A DNA stretch of 64,000 nt from Arthonia radiata. Its lineage: Eukaryota; Ascomycota; Arthoniomycetes; Arthoniales; Arthoniaceae. Both the position numbers and the translations under genes were made by a program. Positions 41,310-50,654 of the stretch are shown here, one piece after another (the first letter of the stretch is position 1; each line of letters opens with the position of its first letter). The notes beneath the pieces were generated by a model, which ran no database searches, was not told where the DNA came from, and saw only the letters and a list, made by a program, of their open reading frames with translations. The stretch is taken from contig PSQN01000015.1 of assembly GCA_002989075.1 (NCBI GenBank), positions 930,001 through 994,000 on the forward strand, in the 5' to 3' direction.

Positions 41310-43733
41310 ATGCCACCGCCCACGACCTCAACTGGTCTTGCCATTACCAATCCATTGATTCTCTATCGCGCTTTGCTGAGTACGAATCGCATCGATCCTG
41401 ACCCCGCACAACATCGCCTGGCACTACATCTCCAGACACTCTATAATCGTCTCAAGGACTACGAGCCGATAGTTCAGTATGGAAACAAGCTGCAACACTT
41501 ACAGCGCACCCTTGGCAGCACGCCGGCGAATCCGGCCCCAGGAACAAACCATGATGCGCCTCGCCAAAGCATACTCTCCTCGATCTTCGAGGACAGAAAG
41601 AAGTCCGGAGGTGGGGACAACTTGGCCTTGACTAAGGTTCTTACTAGTCATGAGGAAGCCATGAAGATTGATAGTCCCAGGGGGCTTTTACTACACGGCG
41701 AGGTCGGCACTGGCAAGAGTATGTTGATAGACCTCTTTGCTGAGTGCCTACCAACACGAAAAAAGCGGCGGTGGCATTACAACACATTCATGCTGGAAGT
41801 CTTGGCTAAGCTAGAGCGGCTTAGAAGGAGTAGGGAACTGATTGTGCCCGCGTCGCTTGGGCAAGAAGAAGACTATAGTCTGCTGTGGCTGGCCCGCGAG
41901 CTCATATCGACAAGTCCAATCTTGTTCCTTGATGAGTTTCAGCTTCCAGATCGAGCAGCCGCGAAGATCTTGACCAACCTCATGACATGCTTCTTCCAAC
42001 TTGGTGGTGTACTAGTAGCGACGAGCAACCGCATGCCAGAAGAATTGGACAGAGCTGCAAGATTGGGCTTTGCACCACCGCCTGCTCGTACTGGCCTTCG
42101 AGGGCTGGGCCTTCGACTTGGATCTAGTGTTACAGACAAGCGAAGCGAGTTTGCTGACTTTTTGGATCTATTGAGAGCTCGGTGCGATGTTTGGCAGATG
42201 GAGGGTACGAACGATTATCGCCGTCGTGAAGCGGAGCCACACTCTGGCAAGAGCGCAGATGAATCTCCATCGACACCGCACGGGTTCGAGTCAACTGCCA
42301 CGGGCAATCTCGGACTGGGCTGGGAACAGAGCAGTCGTGATAGCGGCTATGTTTCCGACGGCTCATCAGACGCGTCGACGCAGGCTCCTCGATTCTATCA
42401 CCTCAGCGATGACAGCTCCTCGGACACCTTTGTATCCGCTGTGCTGAAATCTTCGAAAGATGCCTTGCCATGGACCGAACAAGTGCTCTCCGTCTACGGA
42501 CGACCTTTGCGCGTTCCACGCACGCACGATGGCACGGCACTGTTTACTTTCGATGAGATATGCTCGAATGCGCTGGGTCCAACATCGGTGTTAGGCCCTG
42601 CTGATTACACTACCCTCGCTTCTCACTACCACACCTTCATAATTACCGATGTTCCTACCTTGAGCCTGCTCCAAAAGAACGAAGCTCGACGACTTATCAC
42701 ACTTTTGGATTCGTTGTACGAAGCGAGATGCAAGCTTGCGATATCAGCCAAAGCAGCTCCTGACAATTTATTCTTCCCTGAAACGATGGCACCTCGTCAG
42801 TCTTCTGGAGATCCTAAAGACTCATCGGAGACGGAAATTGTCGATCAAGATGCTACGTACTCTGAGACTCTTTCCGAGATTTACCAAGACGCGACAGCGC
42901 CATTCCGCCCCAATATATCTACGTATACGGACTCTTCCCCGGGCACTGCTCCGCCGGAAGAGGCGGACGCCACACACGCACGGTTTGCAGGATTGTTTGA
43001 TGACAATCGAGCCGAGCAACAGCGCGAGCTTTCACGGAAGCACGACTCTTCGACAGTCGATGTTGGAGACGCCAAGCTTATCGGGAGTCGCCTTCGAGGT
43101 GCTGACACAACAGCAAGTATGTCAGCAGACACCGAGTCGGGATCGATGGCCCCTCTCGAGAAGCGTGCGAGCGGTCCAGACTTCTCAATGGCAGGCGCTT
43201 TCACAGGCGAGGACGAGAAGTTTGCGTTCAAGCGAGCTCAATCGCGGCTGTGGGAACTGTGTTCGGCTCGCTGGTGGGCACGTGAGCATGATGCCTCTGC
43301 GGAGAGTGATGCTATTAGAAACCCGTCGTGGTGGCGGCCTCTAAGTATAGACGTGAGAGTGTGGGAACGTCCGAGAGACTTGATCTCGCCTTTGGGCACG
43401 TCCAGCAATTCATCTGCCTTCGCATCATCTGCCGAAGGACTAGGTGCGGCGAGTCTTATCCAAAAAGGGAAGGACTCTGTGCTCTTCAAATTTGGCGCTG
43501 GCAGTCCATTTCGAACATCGACGGATCCGCCCCCACAATTTGGCTGGACACACGCCTGGGGAATGATGAGGTGGGGCAAGAAGGCCGGTCGATGGGGTCA
43601 AGGCACAGAGGCTTTCAGCGAGGGGGAAACAGACAGGAGTTCAAAGGATGCAAATGAGTCGGGAGAGGAATACCTTCAAAGGCGCAAAGCCTGGCGTGAG
43701 AGGGAGCCGGACGGTAGCAGACCGAAAAGCTAG
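41310..43733 (+). CDS. AFG1: AFG1-family mitochondrial AAA-type ATPase (LACE1/ZapE-like)
   Basis: Single exon, 807 residues from ATG at 41310. After ITNPLILYRALLSTNRIDPDPAQHRLALHLQTLY, a normal AFG1 start, the ATPase core shows Walker A GEVGTGKS at 130-137, Walker B LFLDEF at 205-210 with FQ following, and ATSNR as sensor region. AFG1/LACE1 handles turnover of mitochondrial membrane proteins such as cytochrome oxidase subunits. The protein is longer than yeast AFG1 (about 500 residues). An acidic Ser-rich insert at about 310-380 precedes a conserved ALFTFDEICSNALGP and HTFIITDVPTL block. After LLDSLYEARCKL a further ~320 residues, mostly disordered, run to the end, holding KRAQSRLWEL and RWWAREHD near the C-terminus. 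An ATG at 41278 lies upstream without a clear join. Confidence 0.92.
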   Translation: MPPPTTSTGLAITNPLILYRALLSTNRIDPDPAQHRLALHLQTLYNRLKDYEPIVQYGNKLQHLQRTLGSTPANPAPGTNHDAPRQSILSSIFEDRKKSGGGDNLALTKVLTSHEEAMKIDSPRGLLLHGEVGTGKSMLIDLFAECLPTRKKRRWHYNTFMLEVLAKLERLRRSRELIVPASLGQEEDYSLLWLARELISTSPILFLDEFQLPDRAAAKILTNLMTCFFQLGGVLVATSNRMPEELDRAARLGFAPPPARTGLRGLGLRLGSSVTDKRSEFADFLDLLRARCDVWQMEGTNDYRRREAEPHSGKSADESPSTPHGFESTATGNLGLGWEQSSRDSGYVSDGSSDASTQAPRFYHLSDDSSSDTFVSAVLKSSKDALPWTEQVLSVYGRPLRVPRTHDGTALFTFDEICSNALGPTSVLGPADYTTLASHYHTFIITDVPTLSLLQKNEARRLITLLDSLYEARCKLAISAKAAPDNLFFPETMAPRQSSGDPKDSSETEIVDQDATYSETLSEIYQDATAPFRPNISTYTDSSPGTAPPEEADATHARFAGLFDDNRAEQQRELSRKHDSSTVDVGDAKLIGSRLRGADTTASMSADTESGSMAPLEKRASGPDFSMAGAFTGEDEKFAFKRAQSRLWELCSARWWAREHDASAESDAIRNPSWWRPLSIDVRVWERPRDLISPLGTSSNSSAFASSAEGLGAASLIQKGKDSVLFKFGAGSPFRTSTDPPPQFGWTHAWGMMRWGKKAGRWGQGTEAFSEGETDRSSKDANESGEEYLQRRKAWREREPDGSRPKS

Positions 43734-44258
43734 AGGTCGTGTACGCATTACAGACTCCCTAGTCAAACTTCTTCCCATACCATACTATGTTGTAAAGAAA
43801 ATGCATGTCCGCGTGGCCAGCAGGACATCAAACACCTCAAACCGTCTGGCCTTCGTGCCAAGGCTTCACACCGCGGAAACGGAATGCCGTTCTGCAGCCC
43901 TTTCCCGATCGACCCCTTGCGAACTGTGAACGCAGTTTTATACCTCCGCCTCGTCTGTGCCTGCTTACGGTATATCTTCGACCTGGGAAAGCTCTGCTCT
44001 CCAACAGTGACAATTAGGCAGCCATCTGTTGTTTCCCGTAGCCGCTCGCGGCATGCTCTGCGTGCTTAGGTGATCCTGGGTTAGTGATAGCTTTCCGAGT
44101 GGTGATATAAGATGGAACGCCTTCCCATTTCCCCAACATTATCATGCTCCTCTCTCATAGTAAGGCAACACATGCATAGCGTGCCGGCTTCTGCTGCGTA
44201 TTAGGGCTGTTTAATATTAGGCCAACCTTTACTAAGTCAGAAAGAAGTGTATTTCACC
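43734..44258. promoter_or_regulatory. Upstream region of the SDR gene
   Basis: About 525 bp holding the AFG1 3' UTR and the SDR promoter. No gene or repeat seen; AT-rich near 44190-44240. Confidence 0.4.
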
Positions 44259-45224
44259 ATGAAAATCAACGAGTTTGATCCGACAAAGGACATTCCTTTA
44301 CTTGTCGGCAAGACCATACTGGTCACAGGAGGCACAGCTGGCCTCGGTACCCAGACGATAACCCATCTGGCTGCCCACCAGCCTGCTCACGTCTACTTCA
44401 CCGGCCGCAAGCAAGGACCTGCAGACGCCAACATCGCGAAATGGCAGTCGTCCTTCCCGAACGTCAACTTTGTATTCATTCGATGCGACTTGACCTCTTT
44501 CAAGTCCGTTGATGACGCCGCAGACACTCTCATATCTCAATGCAGCAAACTCGACATTCTCATCGCCAACGCCGGCATCATGGCCGTCCCCGCCGACATC
44601 ACAGAAAACGGCTACGAGATCCAATTTGGCACAAACCACATGGGCCACGCCCGCCTCATCGAGCAACTCCTCCCCGTTCTCCGCGCCGCACCCTCGCCTC
44701 GCCTCGTCAGTCTGACCAGCCAAGGCTACGCCTTCGCCCCCAAAAACGGCATCAACTTCACGGACGTGAAGCCACCATCCGGCAACGTAGAGTCTACCAG
44801 CGGCCTCAGCGGCTCCATCCAGAAGTGGACCCGCTATGCCCAGGGCAAGCTCGCCAACATCCTGTACGCGGAGCAGCTGAGCGAGCGGTACCCGGAGATC
44901 TCGAGCATTGCTGTGCACCCTGGTGTGATCGCTGAGAATGGGCTTGTGACAAGCCTGGGGTGGATGGAGAAGACGTTGGTGAAGATGACGACATTTTGGT
45001 TTCAGATATCTGTAGAAGACGGTGCGAAGAATACGTGCTGGGCTGCCACGTGTGAGAAGGGGAAGTTGGAGGGATGGGCGTATGCAGAGCCGGTGGGTGA
45101 GACGAAAGAGCCGCCAGGTTGGAATAGGGGGAAAAGAGAGATGCAGGGGAAGGAATTGTGGGAGTGGACGCAGAAGGAGTTGGATGCCTGGGACGAGAGG
45201 AAGAAGAGAGGAGAGTTGAAGTAG
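44259..45224 (+). CDS. Short-chain dehydrogenase/reductase
   Basis: Single exon, 321 residues from ATG at 44259; an upstream GTG in frame is not needed. Nucleotide-binding motif TGGTAGLG at 23-30, NAG at 104-106, a Ser-rich catalytic strand LVSLTSQG at about 149-156, and YAQGK with Tyr193 and Lys197. This is a classical SDR of the retinol-dehydrogenase/WW-oxidoreductase-like group common in fungi. The C-terminus (WNRGKREMQGKELWEWTQKELD) is typical of that group. The substrate is unknown. It converges on a D-2-hydroxyacid dehydrogenase gene with 87 bp between stops; no biosynthetic cluster is visible. Confidence 0.9.
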   Translation: MKINEFDPTKDIPLLVGKTILVTGGTAGLGTQTITHLAAHQPAHVYFTGRKQGPADANIAKWQSSFPNVNFVFIRCDLTSFKSVDDAADTLISQCSKLDILIANAGIMAVPADITENGYEIQFGTNHMGHARLIEQLLPVLRAAPSPRLVSLTSQGYAFAPKNGINFTDVKPPSGNVESTSGLSGSIQKWTRYAQGKLANILYAEQLSERYPEISSIAVHPGVIAENGLVTSLGWMEKTLVKMTTFWFQISVEDGAKNTCWAATCEKGKLEGWAYAEPVGETKEPPGWNRGKREMQGKELWEWTQKELDAWDERKKRGELK

Positions 45225-45311
45225 GGGAGCCGACAGACTCTATTCTAACCCTTGTCTCATCTATTGGTATTAAGTCTATGCTTTCTATTCCCTCAAAGCT
45301 CATGCGTACAT

Positions 45312-46313
45312 TCAGCAGGCTCCTGACACCGGCCACACAACAACATTGACCGGCTTGCCCGCCGCAAAGCCCTCAACAGCAGCCTTTATCAGGCTCTGTA
45401 AGTTCTTCAACGTCTGCTCAGCATACCAAGAAACGTGCGGAGAGACAGTCAGATTCGGTATCTCTTCATCAAGCGGCAACAACGGACTGTGCCCTCGCCT
45501 GGCCGGCTCCGGATCAAAAACATCAGTCGCCGCACCATAAATCCTACGCTCTTTCAACGCCTTCGCTAATGCCCTGTCATTGACAATGCCACCGCGCGCC
45601 ATATTAATGACAATGGCCTCCCTCCGCATTAGACCAATCTCATTCTCGCTGATCAAATCCTCAGTAGACCCATCCTTGGGCACACAAATCACGATTAAGC
45701 TCGCCCGCTTTAAAAGACCCTCAAATGCCTCTCTCCCCTCCCTTACCTCCGCCGCAGCCACTCCTCTCCGCTCAGAAATTACCACCTCCCCCATACCCAC
45801 ACCCCTACACACTTTCTCAATACCCTTTCCCAGCGCTCCATATCCCACAATCCCCACAACTTCTTGACCACAACTCAACGGCGGCCCACCGTCAAACGTC
45901 TTCGTCAACGTCCCCTTTTCCGCCCACTCATCCGTCCTCACCGCCAAATGATGCAACTGCAGCGTCCGTCGCCTGACCGCGAAGTACAACCCCAAGGCGT
46001 GGCCACTACAGCTCTCGATGTTGGATGACGGGCAATTGCACACGGTGACCCCGCGACGAGCGAAATAGTCGCGCTGCACCCAGCCGCAGCCCGTCGCCAT
46101 TATAATTAAGAGTCTGAGATTTGGGGCTTGTTCGGCGTCGGCGAGGGTGAGTTGTTTCGTTGTGATTATGACGATCGTGGCATCGCGGATGCGGGCAGCG
46201 ATCTCGTGGGGTTGGGTGTCGTAGTATTCTGTGTAGGTGTGGGGGATGGAGAAGGAGGGGATGGGGCAGTGGAGGGCTTCGAGGACGACGAGGTGGTTTT
46301 TTGGGGTGGTCAT
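45312..46313 (-). CDS. D-isomer-specific 2-hydroxyacid dehydrogenase
   Basis: Single exon, 333 residues. The NAD-binding motif GYGALGKG lies at 157-164. The catalytic triad is recognisable: Arg240 in MARGG, Glu269 in DVFDPEP and His293 in SPHVSWY. These enzymes reduce 2-oxo acids (glyoxylate, hydroxypyruvate, phenylpyruvate) or oxidise D-2-hydroxy acids with NAD(P). The nearest group is probably glycerate/glyoxylate-reductase-like, but the substrate is not readable from sequence. The start is an ATG (MTTPKNHLVV) and the length is normal. The upstream flank (46314 onward) is repeat-bearing DNA, so its promoter is short or altered. Confidence 0.92.
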   Translation of the reverse strand: MTTPKNHLVVLEALHCPIPSFSIPHTYTEYYDTQPHEIAARIRDATIVIITTKQLTLADAEQAPNLRLLIIMATGCGWVQRDYFARRGVTVCNCPSSNIESCSGHALGLYFAVRRRTLQLHHLAVRTDEWAEKGTLTKTFDGGPPLSCGQEVVGIVGYGALGKGIEKVCRGVGMGEVVISERRGVAAAEVREGREAFEGLLKRASLIVICVPKDGSTEDLISENEIGLMRREAIVINMARGGIVNDRALAKALKERRIYGAATDVFDPEPARRGHSPLLPLDEEIPNLTVSPHVSWYAEQTLKNLQSLIKAAVEGFAAGKPVNVVVWPVSGAC

Positions 46314-46456
46314 CGTTGTGGTGTGTCCTGCGGAGGTTTGGCTGCGATGTCAGTAACTCTACTGAAAGTTCGCAGCACGGTCACCGGAGAACAACCAGGT
46401 AAGGAGGTAGACGCCATCTTTTGAAATCGTCGAGTACGCCCAACGGATGACATCCG

Positions 46457-46481
46457 GCTTGCTCGACGCCGGAAAGGGATG
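46457..46481 (+). repeat. 25-bp sequence shared with 50240-50264, copy 1
   Basis: Matches 50240-50264 in 24 of 25 bases; the core is CGCCGGAAAGGGATG. Flanks of the two sites do not match, so this may be one end of a dispersed repeat. Confidence 0.6.
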
Positions 46482-46592
46482 GCCCCTACTGCCATTTCGG
46501 GATAGGGTAGGTTAGCGTACAATTATAGCCTCAGTCTACTCAGTCCCGTGGGCAGGGTGGGCGCCTAATGCGGTAGTCCACGCCCCACGGGC

Positions 46593-46931
46593 CTGAGGCC
46601 CGATAGCAGTCTTGGCGGGGTTTTGCATATCTTAGCACTTTTTTACACCCAAAACTCGCCTTGCGCGGGTACATATTGCGCAATTAATCCTTGAGTAATT
46701 CTTATAAAAATAGCTGCATCTAAAAGATAATTATAAAATCTAGGACTCACTTTTTTGTATTTGTTTGCGCCGGGCAGAATAGGCTACATAAGAAGATCAA
46801 AGTTGAAGTATGTTTCGTAGTTATAGCAGAAGTAATACTTTAGGGGCTCTTAGGGGGCTTAGGGCCTCCTGGGCGGGGCTTAGAAGCCCCTAACACCCCT
46901 ACGCGCTAAAAAAGCTGCCATCGGGCCTCAG
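46593..46931. mobile_element. MITE-like element with 17-bp inverted ends
   Basis: The left end CTGAGGCCCGATAGCAG (46593-46609) and the right end (46915-46931) are inverted repeats with one mismatch. The ~340 bp between them has a strongly AT-rich centre (46680-46760), unlike the GC-balanced flanks, and no coding capacity. This fits a small non-autonomous DNA transposon remnant. I could not identify a target-site duplication, and the 3' part also holds a G-rich tract, so the boundaries may be internal to a larger repeat. Confidence 0.45.
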
Positions 46932-47193
46932 ACTAGTACAATTAGGCCTTTTTCGCCCCCAGAAAGGTCTGAAAACCGCCCCGAGATTGCTCGCGACCCC
47001 GAAATACGCCGTCGGCGCGTCCGCCGTTTTGCTAACACCTCCTCCCCATCTGCGTCGAGCACGAGGATTGTATCTACTGCTTTGTGAGAACGTATTTGAT
47101 TACGACCATCTGCCAGATTCATGCAATAGTCAAATACTAGCAGCACTCAAGGGGTCAGCGCGGGCGGCACACGTTCATCCCTCTGACCCATTG
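46932..47193. other. Repeat-flanking DNA, no supported gene
   Basis: A minus-strand open frame (LLVFDYCMNLADGRNQIR) runs through 47146-46928 into the right end of the MITE-like element. It has no ATG where needed and no recognised domain. It could be a remnant of a larger repeat. Confidence 0.3.
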
Positions 47194-48104
47194 TCAACAA
47201 CCACCATCACGGTGGCCAGAGCTGCCTTGCTTCCCCAAAGGCGGCCTCACCATCTGTAGGTCTTTGCTCGATCCGTGATCGGCCGTCGCTTTGTATCCGA
47301 AATGGTAATACACGGGCATGGCGTTGGGCAATGCCTCAAGTACGCAAGGTACCGGTGGGACGACTGCATCAGCCCTCTCCAACCCGTACATCATGAGTGC
47401 CTTACCCACTCCCATCGCTCGGTACTCCTTCTTCACGCAGATGGGCGCTAGATACCAGTGCGGACGATCGCCCATTTCCTTCACGCGCCCGGTGTCGTAA
47501 GTTCGGAACTCGTCAAACCAAGCTGGAGCATGATGACCATACATCTGCGCGACGTCGCTGTCTGACCACCCCGGCTTCTTGTCCCAGCCCAAAGGCCGCA
47601 CCAAGTCATTGCGGAACGTGCACGGCACGAATGTCGAAGGGAAGGCGAGGCCAGGATACCCAGCATAGGAGGTCGGAAATCCTGCGTGCGGCCCGTTCTC
47701 GATCCATATGGCCACTCCCATCACGCTCCCACTGTCAGCATGCGTAGCTTTTACGAGATGATATCCCGGCGTTTGTAGAAAGGCGGACAGATGCTTCGCT
47801 AAACGCCTCGTTCTTTCGGACAAAGGTGGGCGGTTGTCAGCATCTTCGACTTTGTTCCAGAACACGTCTGGAAACGCGGCATATATCAGCGCAGCCTATG
47901 CAGCACCGTTTATCAGCTTATTTCAAGGGTCACATGTTGAGTGCCTTCCTTGAAGGATGAACTCACGAGTTCATTGAGGTCGCGCTCTTCTGCGTTACTG
48001 ACTCGCACTTTGTTCCTGTCCATACGATCTTCGTCTTTCGTGGGCCGAGACATCGGCTCGAACCCTTCTGGGACGTCCACTTCATAGTAATTGCGGCCAC
48101 TCAT
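47194..48104 (-). CDS. GNAT-family N-acetyltransferase
   Basis: Two exons: 48104-47967 and 47895-47194 (donor GTGAGT, acceptor TAG, phase 0), 279 residues. The exon junction restores the sequence NEL-AALIYAAFPDVFWN. The acetyl-CoA-binding motif A is seen in HWYLAPICVKKEYRAMGVGKALM (V-x4-R-x-x-G-x-G-K/A), followed by LEALPNAMPVYYHFGYK, the usual GNAT strand-6/7 region. Such fungal GNATs often act on small molecules, but nothing points to a specific substrate. The gene sits inside gene-poor, repeat-flanked DNA yet looks intact. The stop lies about 260 bp from the MITE-like element. Confidence 0.88.
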
Positions 48105-48528
48105 TGTATCACTGGATGAATTGGGTAAAGTTGGGAGGAAGATGCGCAGACACAATGCAGCTGAGTTACGAAGGGGTCGATGTGCGGGAGCTCGCTGACG
48201 GAAAGCGTCGTTGGGGCAGTCTTCTGGTCGATTGACAAACGTTTCTGAGACAGCGAACGCTCATCGAAGGCTTGTAACTACAGGCACTGTTCTTGGGTCA
48301 CACAGGCAAATTGTGGCCTGACGGGCCAGATTTGATGTGCAGATTACATGATGGTGATGTGCACAAGGCGGCTTTACCATCACTGCGCCCCAACGAAATC
48401 AGCCTTGCAGATGCAAGGCGCAATCAACGACGCATCACTTGATGGGGTCGCTCGGATATGCCCCATCCGTGGCAACTGCGAGGCATAGCAGACAAGCGTG
48501 GGGCCGCCGACTCCCACCGTGTTTCGTT
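48105..48528. other. Upstream of GNAT gene, no gene seen
   Basis: About 420 bp between the GNAT start and the permease fragment. No coding or repeat feature found. Confidence 0.35.
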
Positions 48529-48976
48529 TCAGAGCAAACAAAGAGCCCAGCTCTTACCAACGTCCTGGTTGACATCCAGCACAACCTCCAGGATAGGCCT
48601 TTTGTACGTCTTCCTTGCTACCGCAGCCCAGTACACCAGACTCGGTGCCATAATGCCAGCAAACACCACAGCAGACCAATTCGTGTTCTCTGGTGCTGGT
48701 TTCGGTGCCGGATGCCAGAAAGAGAAAGACGCCCAACAATACTGTAACATACGAGTATGTGATAAGTGGACGCTGCCAGCGCCCGAGCTGAAGATGTCCA
48801 TAGTAGATGGGAGCGCCCTTAAACCTGCGCCAGACCAAGCAACAGGCGGCAACCGCATATGACAAATAGTAAGACGCCGCCGTGAGAGATACAAAGGCAT
48901 CAAAGGCGGTAGAAGAACCGATGTTGATCAGGACGAGGATTGCGCTGATGAGCGTCGTCACAAAAATGGCGGGCAA
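48529..48976 (-). pseudogene. C-terminal fragment of an amino-acid/GABA-type permease (APC family)
   Basis: A minus-strand frame reads LPAIFVTTLISAILVLINIGSSTAFDAFVSL, then YYLSYAVAACCLVWRR and GRWQRPLITYSYV, the last membrane spans of fungal GABA/choline-type permeases. Near 48715 the homologous frame shifts: the next expected block, PAPENTNWSAVVFAGIM and KRPI, continues in another frame to 48529. The ~350 residues of upstream membrane spans were not found in 48976-50600, although a CAG acceptor-like site lies just before 48990. A 5'-truncated and frameshifted copy is the simplest reading. Confidence 0.72.
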
Positions 48977-48995
48977 GGGTAGGTGTCTATCTGCT

Positions 48996-50654
48996 TATCG
49001 TCTTAGGAAAGTAGAGGGCAAGGAAGATGCACCGTTTGTCACGTGTGGCAATAAGCCTACTTTGCTGTACTTACGTACTATGCTTCTATCAACATATGCA
49101 CATCGCTTTTCTAATTCTTTGTGAAGAGTATTATCTCGATGACTTGCTGTGCATTCGCTAGAGCACCAGATATAGCACCTGACGGCAAGGGAAGCTGCGC
49201 CCGCGATTTGCGCTTCTCATGTTCAAAGTGGAACCACTGAACACCGCTGTGATGATATGTTGTACGGCTTTACTTACCCTACTGGCCACGTGCAGGGATA
49301 GGCTTGCTGTGCAAGAGCTACGATGTCTGTATGGTAGGAGTCTTGTAGGCATGTTGATGCGTTGCCGAGTCTGCAGGTAGTCCACACACGCCACACCGAT
49401 CGACCCAAACGTTCAACCGCCTCAGCGGATCCGTAAGCTCGTCGCTAGAATCCTGGGACTGATGACGGAGTGCCCTCTCATCCCTCTCGAGTAGCAGTCA
49501 CATGTCCTCGGAAGACCGCGGCAGATCATATACTCACACGAAGACTTTCGCATCGCAACAACTGAAGCTGATCGGCAAGTCCACTACCGAAGTTTGGGCA
49601 ATAGAGCAAGTCGTCGTATACCCTGAAGTGGACAGGCTGCATGGTGCATGCGGAATCGGACAAGGCGGTGGAGATACCGCTGTCTTAGGATGTCTCTTGT
49701 CTCCAAGCGAACGCTTGTTAAGGTAATCAAACATTGTCTGCTCTTACCCAAGAAGACGCTGACATCTCAGCACGGTCAAAACGTACCCAAGACTCGAAAG
49801 CTTGACCTAAGCTCTCACTTCGTTACCCATCCTCTTGAATGTATCGACGGCCGCCTGGAGACGAATGCAAGCTGGATTTTCTCTGGGGAAACTCGTCTCT
49901 ACGGGCATGTGGGCGCTGCCGAGACCGTTGAATGCTAAGCTGTTGTTTCGTACGCACCCGAGCAACTCACTCGATAGTGTGCTATGACAGATACTCTTCG
50001 CCGTGTCGACCAAGTGAGTCGAATCGATCGAGGATACTCTGCCGTCGCTCAGTCGCACAAAGAATCTGACGATCGCGAGGTTTCATTTTGCGTGTGCGAA
50101 TGTCCATGTTGAGCTTGTCCGAGAATCAAAGAAGTGAATAATCCGACCGCTCTAGCCTGGGCCGTTAACGTGATCCACACGCTAGACTTGACTACGATTG
50201 ATAGAGTTGACAGCTGGATTGAATCACGATGTCGCGCCTGCTTGCTCAACGCCGGAAAGGGATGCTGAGACTTAAAAAAAAAAACCCTATTCAGCCCCTA
50301 AATTCTGCGTACCGCCGCCCTGTTAGCTGCTAGCAAACCCCCCACACGTTCCCTTATTTGGGGAACGGGAGCGCGATCTGAAGCTTGTCCAACCCGATCC
50401 GCCTCCTCCATCTCCTTCGTCATCGACAACTGCCGCGTCCGCATCCTCGGTGCAATGGCGATCTTAACGTCTGAGAGGCGATATGGCCTTGCCATTGACA
50501 ACCTCGAACATCCCTTTCTATGGTGTCCTGGTATGTTGCTCAACGACTGTGCAGCATCCACCCTGAGACCGCCATAGTCTTGTACATAACTCGGAACCAT
50601 CAAGCAAATAGCATTTACACAGTCAAGCTCTTAAGGGATTAGCAACCGGCAACA
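48996..50654. other. Gene-poor region
   Basis: About 1.65 kb without a supported gene. It contains the second copy of the 25-bp repeat (50240-50264), followed within 10 bp by a run of eleven A at about 50274-50284. Short frames on both strands show no domain. The earlier exons of the truncated permease are not visible here. Confidence 0.45.
50240..50264 (+). repeat. 25-bp sequence shared with 46457-46481, copy 2
   Basis: One mismatch to copy 1. It is followed by CTGAGACTT and a poly-A run, which could mark the 3' end of an old retroposed sequence. Confidence 0.55.

Noticed and set aside
46928-47146. Transposase-like frame next to the MITE-like element
   Set aside because: Seventy-two codons with no ATG in context and no recognised transposase motif; kept only as repeat flank.
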